DNA of 64,000 bases from Homarus americanus. Taxonomy: Eukaryota > Arthropoda > Malacostraca > Decapoda > Nephropidae. Position numbers and translations under genes: made by a program. The notes beneath the pieces are model-generated. The model was not told the origin of the DNA and made no database searches. It worked only from the letters and a program-made list of their open reading frames with translations. The DNA is taken from assembly GCF_018991925.1 (NCBI RefSeq), contig NW_024726235.1, forward strand, positions 4,955,912 through 5,019,911. Direction: 5' to 3'. This document shows positions 1-10,430 of the stretch, in pieces (position 1 is the stretch's first letter; each line of letters starts with the position of its first letter).

Positions 1-500
1 CGATCAGTATCAAGGGTCCAGTCCAGGAGAGAGAGAGTTGGGAGGTGGGTGGAGGGGAGGGAGTGTGGGAGAGAGGGTGAGTGGGTGTAGGGGTGTAGAG
101 AGCGCATGGAGGAGGGGCAGAGTGTGGGTGAGAGGAAGATACAAGGTATAAGGGAAGGAGAGAGGGAGTCACTGAATGGGAGGTGGAAAGGGAGGAGGTC
201 ACTGAATGGGAGGGAGATCACTGAATGGGAGGGAGAGAGTGGAAAGGGGGAGGGAGGTCACTGAATGGGAGGGAGAGAGAGTTGATAGATATCTGGGAGG
301 GAAAGATTGAGGGAGAAGGAGGAATGGATGGTTGGAGTCTTGGAGAAAGGAATGGAAAGATGGGGGGGGGATGTGGGAAAGAGAGAGGTGTGAGAGGGAA
401 GGAAGGAAAGGGGAGGGAAGATGAAGAATATACCAGGGGATGACAATGTACTGCACACAAGGAGGAGGAAGGACACAGGGAGGGGGTGGGGTATATACCT
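1..500. repeat. Purine-rich (GGGA/GAGA) tract with a short 'gtcactgaatggg' repeat
   Basis: The plus strand is almost entirely A and G, in GGGAGG/GAGAGA words. Inside it the 13-base word gtcactgaatggg (once as atcactgaatggg) begins at about 168, 198, 217 and 257, so an irregular minisatellite sits in the purine tract. The short frames on both strands are low-complexity shadows. No gene is seen. Confidence 0.85.
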
Positions 501-582
501 GTATGTGAAAGGGTTGGTAACACCCACTTTTGCCAGGTTTGTGACGTGACCTCTAATTACATACCTGCATTTATGCCTTCAT

Positions 583-910
583 CACACACACACACACACA
601 CTATATCTGTACTATTAATACACTACCATCACCACACACCTACAGTAATACAAAGATACACACAAACTACCTCTACAGTACACATCTACACCCCTACTAC
701 ACACCTACACCCCCACTTACACACCTACACCCCCACTACACACCTACATCCCAACTACATACCTACATCACCACCACCATATCACCTACACCACTACACC
801 ACCACATACACCTACACCATCACCTACACCACCATCACCTACACCGCCACCACCACCACCTCCACCACCGCCACCTCCACCGCCACCACCACCACCACCA
901 CACCTGCAAC
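583..910. repeat. (CA)n followed by CTACACC/CCACCA-rich simple repeat
   Basis: A pure CA run at about 583-601 passes into degenerate ctacacc and then caccaccac words up to about 905. The stop-free frame across it (Thr/His/Pro) follows from the lack of T-rich stop codons and is not treated as a gene. Confidence 0.85.
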
Positions 911-1390
911 ACAACATAACCAGCCAATCAATATCGACTATAAAGCAGCGGCGTTGCGGGAGTATTACCTCGTTGCAAGCCCATAATTAGCATATGACAT
1001 ATTTACCTGTATTGCGTAATTGGAGTCGGTAATTGCCTTCGTCCAGGTGTATTTCTGAACCTGAGATAACTTTATTGTGTATAATACCTCTAAGCAAAGT
1101 ATTTTATTTCCTTGGTAGCGATTTCGTTTTTTTTTTTCCACCATGTTATTTTACGCTTATGATTATTCTTATTTATTGTTGTATTATTTCAGTGTTTTTA
1201 ACGATGGTGATTTTTACCTCGTGTGTACCGTAAATATGAGAGAGAGAGACCTGGTGGGGGGTGGGGTGATTGTACAGTGCTACAGTGGTTGTAAATTTAA
1301 AAGTTTAATATTATGTCAATGTGTTTTAAAGGTGTTACGTGGGGGTCTGTAATCGTGGGAGGGGGAGTTAAGGACAGGTAGATGTCATTC
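911..1390. other. Unique AT-rich DNA, no feature recognised
   Basis: Mixed-composition DNA with a T11-12 run near 1128. The short frames at 1033-1233 and 1143-1352 have no recognisable domain or splice context. Confidence 0.6.
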
Positions 1391-1725
1391 ACCTTAGCCC
1401 CACTCACCCTCACACACACCTCACCCCCCTCACACACCTCACCCCTCCACACCTCACCTCACACACCCCTCCCCCCACACCTCACCCCCTCACACCTCAC
1501 CCCCCTCACACCCACCCCTCACACCCCCACCCCTCACACTCACCCCCCCACCACACCTCACCCCCTCCACACCTCACCCCTCCACACACCTCACCCCCTC
1601 CCACACACACACCTCACCCCTCACACCTCACCCCCTCACACACACTCACCCCCTCACACCTCACCCCTCCCACACCTCTCCCCCCTCCCACACACCTCAC
1701 CCCCTCACACACCTCACATACCACC
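1391..1725. repeat. C-rich CACCTCACCCC minisatellite
   Basis: About 335 bp of tandem CACCTCACCCC/CACACC words with variable C-run lengths and almost no G on the plus strand. The complement has runs of G, so i-motif and G-quadruplex structures are possible. The 116-residue Pro/His/Thr frame is a by-product. Confidence 0.9.
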
Positions 1726-1734
1726 GTATTGAGA

Positions 1735-2230
1735 ATAGATTAGTCTGGTTGGGTAATTTTTTTTTTTTATTTGTTCGATCAAATTGAGATGCTTTCTGGA
1801 GTCATTTACTTTTGGTTAATCAGCTAGTTAGTGAGGCGTAAGTTTAGTCTTGTAATAGAATGATATGTGTATAGTTAATTGATATAGATTAAATAGAATT
1901 GATAAAATGAATCGTTTCTTTCGATGAGATGGACAATTTTCCTTAATCCTAGTTAATTTACCTCCTGTTTCTAAACCTTGAACAGAATTTAAAGTTTTTC
2001 CGGTATCAATTTTTAACAACTCTCATTAACGTGTATAAAATATAGTTCTCTTCCCTATTTACGCTTTGGTGAGATTTTGCTAAAACACATCGAGCACTTT
2101 GGAAGATTAATTAGAGATAGAATATTGACCCGTCAACCAGCCACACATTCCTCCTCCACACATGTGACACCGCTTACCCTCACGCCCTGGTCGGTCCACT
2201 GTCGTCTTCACCGCTTTGACCTGCAGGTGT
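1735..2230. other. Unique AT-rich DNA, no feature recognised
   Basis: AT-rich DNA with a T-run near 1757. No element ends, RNA gene or domain-bearing frame noticed. Confidence 0.6.
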
Positions 2231-2237
2231 TGATAGT

Positions 2238-2282
2238 GACGTGTGTGTCCTCTGTGTGTGTGTCCTCTGTGTGTGTGTCTTA
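2238..2282. repeat. Short tandem repeat of gtgtgtgtcctct
   Basis: The 13-14 base unit gtgtgtgtcctct occurs about three times in direct tandem. Confidence 0.75.
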
Positions 2283-2497
2283 TCCTTGACGGTGTTCCTT
2301 TGGGGCAGAGAAGATACTGAAGACTGTAGATTTTTTTTTGTTGTTGTTGTGTGTCTGTGTGGACTCGAGACCGCCTTCAAGTACTCAACCACCAGGTATA
2401 AGGTGGACTCGGGGTATACTGTAGCACCTCAAACGCAAACCAGTGATTCTTAGAACAGGAGAAGAGCTCTATATCCACTCCTACACCACACCCCGAG

Positions 2498-2785
2498 ATG
2501 GATCTGAACATAACTACAAGCACGCTGTCTGTACGGAACAAATCATCATTTTACCTTCCCGAGAAAACACCAGATCTGCTGTTACTTGAAAGAGGTGCGG
2601 TCATGAGTTACTGTAATGCTGAGGTTTTGGGGTATTTGGTTTTTAATACCTATTTTGTTATGTATTTAAATAAGAAAGACAAATATACTGTGTACGTCTT
2701 GTTAATTTCAACTCTTTACAGGGTCTATGATGATGATGGAAGGGTAAATAGTTTTCTAAATCCCTCCCATACGAAAACTTCATCA
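2498..2785 (+). other. Non-repetitive start of a 167-codon open frame; probably chance
   Basis: An ATG at 2498 opens a frame whose first ~95 codons are ordinary, non-repetitive sequence and which runs on in frame through the 27-bp minisatellite to 3001. The array has a unit of nine codons, so it could not close the frame. I recognise no domain, signal peptide or conserved motif. No strong splice donor or poly(A) signal was noticed. Chance is the more likely explanation. Confidence 0.12.
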
Positions 2786-2970
2786 GTCATTCACACACAC
2801 TCATGTTGTAGTCATTCACACACACACTCATGTTGTAGTCATTCACACACACACTCATGTTGTAGTCATTCACACACACACTCATGTTGTAGTCATTCAC
2901 ACACACAGTCATGTTGTAGTCATTCACACACACACTCATGTTGTAGTCATTCACACACACTCATGTTATA
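2786..2970. repeat. 27-bp minisatellite, ~7 copies
   Basis: The unit is a CA run followed by ctcatgttgtagtcattc, repeating every 27 bp with small changes in CA length. Because 27 is a multiple of three, one plus frame stays open and encodes a nine-residue Ser/Cys/His repeat. Confidence 0.92.
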
Positions 2971-3383
2971 TACCTTCACCATTCATCTTAGGTTCTCATA
3001 ATATGTTAGCTTCTGTTACACCACTTCCTAATTCACATAATCTATCTTTTAATATTTTAAGGCAGAATTAGTGTACCTTGATACACTGAAGTTGTACCGA
3101 GACTTTACCTGAGGTGGGCGGGTTCTCTTGCCGGTAGTTTGGTGGGAAAATTAATCGGTGAAGATTTTGGTGATTTTTAGGCCCTTGGATGGTTCATGAT
3201 CTCGAACCTGTCTCTAACGTGATGTATAGAGCTGTTTGTATTAGTGACGTGACACATACAGCTGCTTGGGTTAATGACATGTCACTCAAGGTAACAAGTG
3301 ACATCACAGCCCTTGACGAAAATATTGTAATCTTTTGCCTTCTATAATATTATCACTTTCATTATTTATGGACCAATTTATAC

Positions 3384-3389
3384 ATCATT

Positions 3390-3437
<48 letters not shown>
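3384..3437. repeat. (CAT)n microsatellite
   Basis: About 17 pure ATC/CAT trinucleotides. The poly-His frame over it is a by-product. Confidence 0.97.
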
Positions 3438-3438
<1 letters not shown>

Positions 3439-4636
3439 CACTAACATTTCTGGTATTTACTTCAATTCCTGCTGTTGCCTCTTCCCATTTCTTCTCTTCC
3501 TTTATCTTCTTTTGTCAGACATTCCTCTTCCTCTTCCTCACCACAAACAAAGATAATATTCTCCTCTTCAACCCACCGACCAAGAGACAAGCAAAAACGT
3601 AAATAATCACACCAATAAACACATAAACACACAGATAAATCAATAAATAAGTAAATAGATAACATAAACAAGTAAATAAACAGGAAAAAACAGGCTAAAA
3701 TAGAAGCAACATATTCATAACATCCCCTGGCAAGCGCAAACAGGTGAGCATTGGGCACTAAGAGATCCACAGTCGCCATCAGACAGTGTTGAGCCCCGCC
3801 TTCACTCCGATACCTTGTTGTTTATGACCGTGTTATCTTTCTGTTATTTATTGTCTGCTGTTGTCGGGTTCTCTTACCGCGTTTTTATATATATTGTAAT
3901 GTCTTAATATCTGTTATGTTTAAGCGACTCCGGCGGGTTTTTTTTTTTTTTTAGATTATTATTTATGGTGTATCGTTCTGGTGTTGATTTCGATCTTGGA
4001 ATATTTAATTTAGTGGTTATGTATTGAGATATGTTTTGATTTATGAAGTCGGGAGAGTTTGTTCCTCAGGTGAATAAGGATGATCGTATTAATTCCTTTA
4101 CTACGAGGACGCCACTTGGAATATTTTTTATTGGTTGACGCCAGATGATTTTATTCAGCTCAGAGGGGATCCCATACACAAGGGGTTAGTTAGTAGACTA
4201 TCTCCATTAATTAGTTATGACTTTACCTATTGCTCAAGATGTAAATTTTTGCAACATTGTGATATTCTTGTAAATACCCAGAGAAACTTATGTTATTTTT
4301 ACATATTTTTTTTTATTGTGTGAGGAATATTGTTTAGCTGTTAAATGCTTTCTTCCAAACCAGTCTGAAATTGTACATCTTTTTGGGGTCATTTTTTATT
4401 ATTTTTTGCAAAGTTTTTGAACTTGAATTTACAAAGATGTTCTCAAGTTGCATGGCGATTAACTTTTATTTACAGCTTTTGGTCGTTACTTAAGAATTAT
4501 TTAGACGATGATGAAATATTTGTTCATTTATACACACAAAACATACAAGTAAATGTTGATTAGTGTTTAATTTGTCTATTTATTCCTCTGAGCTTCGCAA
4601 AATAGATACTGTGTAACAATAGTTGTGAGAAAAGGC

Positions 4637-4637
<1 letters not shown>
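3438..4637. other. Unique AT-rich DNA, no feature recognised
   Basis: Contains an aataaata-rich stretch (about 3595-3690) and a long T-run near 3940. The 62-codon frame at 4135-4323 is unremarkable. Confidence 0.6.
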
Positions 4638-4691
<54 letters not shown>

Positions 4692-4692
4692 T
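4638..4692. repeat. (ATT)n microsatellite
   Basis: About 18 uninterrupted ATT units. Confidence 0.97.
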
Positions 4693-5208
4693 GACAAAAC
4701 ACTAACATATACTGTACATGTCATCATAAGCTGAATTTTTTGTCTTATCTAACAAAATAAATACTAACAGAGAATGGTGTAACATTCTACTCTCCAAGCA
4801 TTTAACTATCATGATCTACAACACCAAGTATCATCCAACGATCAGAATGTTTACTCCACCATCGGTCAATTTTTTCCAGTTAAGTTAACCAGATTTTTTT
4901 AACATTAACTAATTAAGATTTTTTCGATTATGTTAAGTTAACCAGACTGTCAAATTTGCATAGGGGAATTTTTATGTGGATTAAATAACTTAATATCTGT
5001 AAATGTTTTCCAGTAGAGTCAATGAATACTGTAGTTTGAATACCTGGCCAGTGAGGCAGTCTGGCACACTACTTGGCTAACTTTTGTCAGGTTACTGCTA
5101 TAGGTGTTTGATTTTTATACGTTGTCTCCGTACATAAGACTCAAGACAATATAATTTTGGCCATACAATATTAAAATAGACATTCGAAGCGACGTAGAAG
5201 GTTGAACA

Positions 5209-5209
<1 letters not shown>
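4693..5209. other. Unique AT-rich DNA, no feature recognised
   Basis: Low-GC DNA without a recognisable frame, element end or RNA gene. The word aagttaacca recurs at about 4880 and 4935. Confidence 0.6.
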
Positions 5210-5248
<39 letters not shown>

Positions 5249-5328
5249 GTTATTGTTATTGTTATTGTTATTGTTATTATTGTTATTGTTATTGCTATTG
5301 TTGTTATTGTTATTGTTATTATTGTTAC
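5210..5328. repeat. (TTA)n grading into (TTATTG)n
   Basis: About 13 pure TTA units are followed by about 11 hexanucleotide TTATTG units with minor interruptions. It looks like a compound microsatellite in which one T-to-G variant was amplified. Confidence 0.95.
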
Positions 5329-5403
5329 GATGGTTTTAACTTTTAGAATACATTACTCTTTTCCCTTAAGTAAAATAATATTGTACTCAGTGGGTTAAAA
5401 GCG

Positions 5404-5429
5404 AACACACACACACACACACACACACA
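5404..5429. repeat. (CA)n microsatellite
   Basis: About 13 CA dinucleotides. Confidence 0.95.
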
Positions 5430-5564
5430 TGAGTACACCCTACCTGCTATACTCTAGACTGCTACTAATTCATCCTTAATTGATCGTTTCCATTACCTGG
5501 CGAGAGACAGCAGAAGCTCCATTAGAAACTGGTTATTCTAATTTGGGGGAAACTTTGCTAAACG

Positions 5565-5612
5565 GAGAGGCCGGTCATGGTGAGAGAGGCCGGTCATGGT
5601 GAGAGAGGCCGG
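5565..5612. repeat. 19-bp tandem repeat, 2.5 copies
   Basis: The word gagaggccggtcatggtga begins at about 5565 and 5584 and starts a partial third copy at about 5603. Confidence 0.8.
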
Positions 5613-6144
5613 CCACCTACCTCCATCCTGCCCATACTCCATCATCCATTGTCTACCTCATCTCACTCATAACCCCTCCTGCAGGTTCTTCTCCGGGAGG
5701 TAATCAACTCATAACCCGAACGAACGAGGAGTAATCTAGTTGTGGTTAATTGGTAGTTATGTACAGACTCATCGAAAAACAATGCCCAAATGGTAATATA
5801 AAACCAATTATAAACTCGGGTATTTTCTTTTTTTCGATGACCTTGGGTAGATGGGGTATTGGGGTATAGGTCTTTAGTGGTTTGTCAAGATTTTTCAGCG
5901 AATGAGGAATTGGGTAAGGGATGAAAAAAAAAAAACCCTCTTTTATAGTAGCGTTTAAATCCCCAGGACTGAAGGAGATGCATTACATCTTGTTAATTGT
6001 TGCTACTGTCCGGGAGCTTTTAATATCTGGGGGAAATGTCTACAAAAAGTGGCTGGACTTGGTCATTTGTCTTGGATTTAGTCTGGTGTGAGTTAGTGGA
6101 GGGTGTGATGGGTCGACGGCGGCATACCCTCCTCCTCCTCCATG

Positions 6145-6159
6145 TCTCACACTACCCTC
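6145..6159. repeat. Target-site duplication, left copy
   Basis: The 15-base word TCTCACACTACCCTC here is repeated exactly at 7068-7082, at the other end of the CR1-like element. A direct repeat of this length is expected from target-primed reverse transcription. Confidence 0.9.
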
Positions 6160-7067
6160 ATAAGAACATAAGAATGGAGGAAACTGCAGCGGGTCTATTG
6201 GTCCATACTGGGCGGTCCCAATTACACCCAACCCCTATTGCTCATATATCCGTCCAACCTATGTTTGAAGCTATCCAGCGTATTCGAATTAATGATGATA
6301 TTTGGTAACTTGTTCCACTAATCCACTACTCTGTTTCCAAACCAATGTTTACCTTTTTCGCGCCTAAATCTAAATTTGTCTAATCTAAAACCATTGTTAC
6401 GAGTTCGCTCCTGGTTGGATAGTTTGAGTACCTTTGTAATGTCCCCTTTGTTTAGCCCTGACTTCCATTTATACACCTCTATCATATCGCCCCTCACTCT
6501 ACGTCTCTCGAGAGAGTGTAAAGTAAGAAGCTTTAACTGTCTCTGTACCAGGCTTCCTAATGGCCGGGTTTAGTCTTGTCATTCTCCTCTAAATTCTTTC
6601 CAAGGATTCTATATCCATTCTGTAATACGGTGACCAGTATTGAACTGAGTAATCCAAGTGAGGTCTCACAAGCGCAAGATATAGTTTTAAGATGACCTCG
6701 CTAGTCTTGTAACTATCACTCCTTTGTATGAACCCAAGTACTTTATTAGCCTTGTTTCGAGGAAATACTCATTGTTTACTTGGCTTAAGGTTCCTACTTA
6801 TCATTACTCCTAAATCTCTCTCGCAGTCGGATTTCTCAATAACTTCGTTGTTCATCTGGTATCTGGTTTCCCTGTTTACATCTCCTATACTGAGTACTTT
6901 ACATTTGTCCACATTGAATCTCATCTGCCATTTTTCAGACCATTCGAAAAATTTGCTTAGATCTTCCTATAGTTTTGCTGAGTCCTCGTCAGATTTAATT
7001 ACACGTCCTATTTTAGTGTCATCAGCAGATTTACTTATGTTGCTGTCTATGCCGATATCCTCCAGGT
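6160..7067 (-). mobile_element. 5'-truncated CR1/jockey-type non-LTR retrotransposon
   Basis: A 908-bp retrotransposon fragment read on the minus strand. Its 5' end is cut within the reverse-transcriptase catalytic region. Its 3' end carries a short untranslated region and the words ATTCTTATGTTCTTAT, like the short 3' microsatellite of CR1-family elements. A perfect 15-bp direct repeat flanks it (6145-6159 and 7068-7082), so both boundaries are defined. The last ~190 bp match a second fragment at 55361-55537, which supports a multicopy family. The copy cannot move: it lacks ORF1, the endonuclease and most of the polymerase, and what remains is broken. Confidence 0.92.
6222..7067 (-). pseudogene. 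Reverse transcriptase C-terminal region, decayed (CR1/jockey superfamily)
   Basis: Minus-strand translation gives, in order: a degenerate catalytic box (SADDTKIGR, where family members usually have FADD); the EKDLGV-like segment, here CERDLGVMIS; a Leu-Val-Arg-Pro-His-Leu-Asp-Tyr block near 6680; and, after a frameshift near 6540-6560, the block SLERRRVRGDMIEVYKW. These are hallmarks of the thumb and C-terminal part of CR1/jockey-type reverse transcriptases. In-frame stops lie at 6967-6969, 6769-6771, 6589-6591 and 6318-6320. The probable original stop is TAA at 6222-6224. The catalytic Phe-to-Ser change, the stops and the truncation show it is non-functional. Family placement rests on motif recall, not a search. 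Confidence 0.88.
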
Positions 7068-7082
7068 TCTCACACTACCCTC
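7068..7082. repeat. Target-site duplication, right copy
   Basis: Exact copy of the 15-base word at 6145-6159. It marks the 5' junction of the minus-strand retrotransposon. Confidence 0.9.
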
Positions 7083-7289
7083 TTGGTTTAATTTAACTCT
7101 GCGCCTCCAGTTGACTTTTTTTTTTTTTTTTTTTGCCTCCGCCGGTACTGCTGAAAACTAAATCTTTTATGCTAACATACTAATTAATATAAAAAAATAT
7201 CCAATGACACACACATTATTATTTCCTCCCCCAGAACCACACACTCACACGGGCTTAAGAACTAGTCAGAGAAAGGAAAAAAAATCGAA

Positions 7290-7670
7290 AATTTTTCCTC
7301 CTTTCCCATCCTTCCTCTCCCCTCTTCTCCTCCTATCCTTTCCCTCTCTCTTCCCCTTCTCCTTCCCTCCTTCTTTTCCTTTCCCTCTTCCGCCTTACTT
7401 CCGCAACTCCCCTTCCCCTCCTCTCCCTTCCTTATGCCCTCTTCCCTTCCTTCACCTCCCCCCCTTCCTTCACCTCCTTACTCTTACTTCCCCTACTCCT
7501 TTCCCCTCCTCCCCCTTCCTCCCCTTCCTCCCTCTTTCCTTCACCATCCCCCCTCCCCTCTTCCCTCCTTCCTTACCTTTCCCCCACCGTCCCCTCTCCT
7601 CCCTCCTCTTTCCTTCTCCCTCCCTCCTCCCCTACCTTCCCCTCCTTTCCCTCCTCCCCCACCCATACCC
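7290..7670. repeat. Polypyrimidine (CCTTCC/CCTCC) tract
   Basis: About 380 bp made almost only of C and T on the plus strand. The Ser/Pro/Leu frames through it are compositional. Confidence 0.9.
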
Positions 7671-7774
7671 TGGGGTGGCTGTTTTGGGCCCAGCAATGGT
7701 AAATAAATAAATGTATGATTACTCTACCGTCTCAAGAGCTGCTGCTGTGGGCGGAATACCAATGTTGTAGGGCG

Positions 7775-7945
7775 TCGACGGGGAGGGAGCGGGAGAGGGG
7801 GAGGCGGGGTGGGAGAGGGAGGCGAGGAGGGAGGGAGGCGAGGAGGGAGGGAAGCGAGGAGGGAGGGAGGGAGGGAGGCGAGGAAGGAGGGAAGCGAGGA
7901 GGGAGGCGAGGAAGGAGGAGAAGAAAGGAGAGGAGGGGTTGGTTG
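7775..7945. repeat. Polypurine GGGAGGCGAGGA minisatellite
   Basis: Repeated gggaggcgaggagggaggga words, about 12-24 bp periodic, nearly pure purine. It lies about 100 bp downstream of the polypyrimidine tract and on the opposite strand bias, so the two could pair as a loose inverted repeat. Confidence 0.88.
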
Positions 7946-8027
7946 CTCCCTGATCCCCCTACTCTTCTTGTCTGCTCACTCCACCAACTACCCTCCTTCA
8001 CTCCTGCCCACTCCATATAATCATAAA

Positions 8028-8257
8028 ACCATAGGTTGACATAATGCTTCAAGTTGTCACTTAAGTTGTCATAATAATTAAGGTGTCACAATAGTACAAA
8101 TTGTCATAATATTTCAAGTTGCCAAAATACTTAAAATTACCGTAATATTTCAAGTTGCCATAATGCTTCAGTTGCCATCATGCTTCAGTTGCCATAATGC
8201 TTCAGTTGCCATAATGCTTCAGTTGCCATAATGCTTCAGTTGCCATAATGCTTCATA
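8028..8257. repeat. 17-bp minisatellite with a decayed left flank
   Basis: From about 8155 the unit cagttgccataatgctt repeats cleanly every 17 bp about six times. To the left (8030-8155) related words such as aagttgtcataatattt recur with drifting spacing. This is a gradient from diverged to homogeneous copies. Confidence 0.88.
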
Positions 8258-8381
8258 ATGGGAACCTCCTCTCCCTCCCGTATCTTTTACTGCCTTAGGT
8301 AAGATGACTATAAGCTGATGATTGTCCATTAATATTGAGAAGAAAGCCCTTTTCTTTATGTATGTAGAGACAGCATAAAGA

Positions 8382-8383
<2 letters not shown>

Positions 8384-8441
<58 letters not shown>
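8384..8441. repeat. (CT)n microsatellite
   Basis: About 29 uninterrupted CT units. Confidence 0.97.
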
Positions 8442-8444
<3 letters not shown>

Positions 8445-8469
8445 TTGTCTTTCTCCGTCTCTTTCTCTT

Positions 8470-8565
8470 TGATAATAATAATGATGATGATGATGATACT
8501 TGTGCTATTAGTAAGGCTGCTGCTGCTATTACAACTACTATTAATAATAATGACAAATGTAACTT
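8470..8565. repeat. Impure ATG/CTG/ATA trinucleotide-rich stretch
   Basis: Short runs of gat, gct and aat trinucleotides. No gene seen. Confidence 0.7.
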
Positions 8566-8627
8566 CATCCATAGAATTAGGGACTACTGTGGATATATTA
8601 ATGTGTGAAATTGAAGGAAGGAGGGCC

Positions 8628-8873
8628 AGGGGAAGGCAGGCAGATGATTGGTTAAGGGGAAGGCAGGCAGATGATTGGTTAAGGGGAAGGCAGGCAGATG
8701 ATTGGTTAAGGGGAAGGCAGGCAGATGATTGGTTAAGGGGAAGGCAGGCAGAGGATTGGTTAAGGGGAAGGCAGGCAGATGATTGGTTAAGGGGAAGGCA
8801 GGCAGATGATTGGTTAAGGAGAAGGCAGGCAGATGATTGGTTAAGGGGAAGGCAGGCAGAGGATTGGTTAAGT
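8628..8873. repeat. 27-bp minisatellite, 9 copies
   Basis: Nine near-perfect units, core ggcaggcagatgattggtta, with substitutions only (gatgattgg or gaggattgg; one ggaga). As 27 bp is nine codons, both strands stay open: a nine-residue Gly-Arg-Gln-Ala-Asp-Asp-Trp-Leu-Arg repeat on plus, and a Pro/Leu/Asn repeat on minus. The array has no indels, unlike the longer arrays elsewhere. Confidence 0.95.
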
Positions 8874-8937
8874 CTTCCCGAAAATAATTAGAGAGGGGGG
8901 CCATGATTGCCAACCCTCAGTTCTGATGATCACACCT

Positions 8938-8973
8938 TGATTGATTGATTTGATTGATTGATCGATCGATTAA
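8938..8973. repeat. (TTGA)n/(ATCG)n short repeat
   Basis: About nine tetranucleotide units ttga/atcg. Confidence 0.85.
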
Positions 8974-9081
8974 TTTTGAAATAAACTCTATATCAAATAA
9001 TGTCTTTGTAATATATATCAGAATTTAGAGATTAAGTGACCTATTTCTTGTTGATGTTACTTCTCCATGTTCTGCAGTGTT

Positions 9082-9110
9082 AAAACGCAATTAGGGGCTA
9101 ATTGCGTTTT
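9082..9110. promoter_or_regulatory. Perfect palindrome, 13-bp arms and 3-nt loop
   Basis: AAAACGCAATTAG (9082-9094), GGG, then its exact reverse complement CTAATTGCGTTTT (9098-9110). Each arm contains TAATTG/CAATTA, a homeodomain-type core, so the palindrome places two such cores head to head. The surroundings (8975-9320) are unique AT-rich DNA without tandem repeats. The structure is certain; a regulatory role is inference. It could also be a footprint of a small palindromic element. Confidence 0.5.
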
Positions 9111-9344
9111 CTCTCAAGGATATAATTACAAAGTGTTTTCATTAACTATCACGATGATTTTTTTTACCTTGTGCGAATTTTTTTTCTGATAATTTAAAGG
9201 AAAATTTTGTATGGTGTCAGTAAAAAAATTTGAGAAAAAAGTAATACAATTTAGATATGATTTGTTTTTCTTCATACAGGGATTTTTTTTTAATGTATTT
9301 GTAAAGGTTTTAATTTTTTCCTAAGTGAGACGAATATTTTCCTC

Positions 9345-9790
9345 AGTCCTTCCCCTTGTACCTACTTCTTCGCCTCACTCGCCTCATAATATCCCTTTCC
9401 TCCCCCCCACTCCTTCTCCTCATACCACCTGCTTTCCCCTCATATCCTATCCTTCCCTCATTCTCCTCATAAAATCACCTTATTGTCTCCTCCTTCCCCT
9501 CACACTACCCGCTCCTTCCCCTCACACTACCCGCTCCTTCCCCTCACAATACCACCTCCTTCCCCCTCACACACACCTCCTTCCCTCACACACACACCCC
9601 CTCCTTCCCTCACACACACCTCACACACTCCTCCTCCTCACACACTCTTCCTCACACACACTCTCACACACACTCTTCTCACACACCCTCCTTCCCCTCA
9701 CACACCACCTCCTTCTCACAATACCACCTCCTCACAATACCACCTCCTTCCCCTCCTTCCTCCTGCCTCATAACCAACCCTTCCCGCCCC
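9345..9790. repeat. CCTTCCCCTCACAC-rich degenerate repeat
   Basis: Pyrimidine- and CA-rich DNA with recurrent ccttcccctcacac and accacctcctt words of variable spacing. The long Pro/Ser/His frames are compositional. Confidence 0.85.
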
Positions 9791-9944
9791 CCTACGGATA
9801 AGGTTCATGAGGCCATTTAACAATCAATCAAATTAATCTGTAATTAAATTCTCACCGCCTTGGTCTTACTGTTATGCTTGTATTTAGCCTGTCAAGGGGA
9901 GCTGGGCAGACGCGGCTGGGCTGGTCTCCTGTCTCCTGCACCCT

Positions 9945-10430
9945 GTTTCTAACCCCCTCCTGCTTCTACTGTTTCCTTCTCCTGGTTCCTTATTCTCCTG
10001 CTTCCTTCTCCTGTTTCCTCATTCTCCTGCTTTATTCTCCTGTTTTCCTCCTTCTCCGGCTTCCTCCTTTTTCTTCTTCCCTTGCTTCTTCTTCCTCCTC
10101 CTCCTCCTCCTCCTTCTTCCCCCTGCTCCTCCTTCTTTCCCCTGCTTTTTCCTAAATATTGCTCCTGCTTCTTCCTTTTTCCTTTCTTTCCCCTTTCTCC
10201 TCCTTCCCTGCTTTTCTTCCTCTATCCTCCTTTCTTCCTTTCAAGTCTGTTTCTCCTCCCTCCTTTCTTTCCTCTCCTCCTCTCTTTCTTTCGTTTGTAT
10301 TCCCATCCTCTTTCTCCCTCCTCCTCCTTCTCCTCTTCCCCTTATCTCTGTTCTCCCTCGCTACCACCTCCTCCGCCTCCCTCTCTTCTTCATCATCCCC
10401 TTCATTTTCTGTTTCTACTGCTCTCCTTCC
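9945..10430. repeat. Polypyrimidine tract with (CTC)n core
   Basis: Nearly pure C/T, including a clean CTC run near 10094-10111. The overlapping Ser/Leu/Pro and, on minus, Arg/Lys/Glu frames are artefacts. Confidence 0.9.

Noticed and set aside
2498..3001. 167-codon frame as a real gene with a repetitive C-terminus
   Set aside because: The non-repetitive part has no recognisable domain or gene signals, and the rest is a nine-codon minisatellite. Listed only as a low-confidence note.
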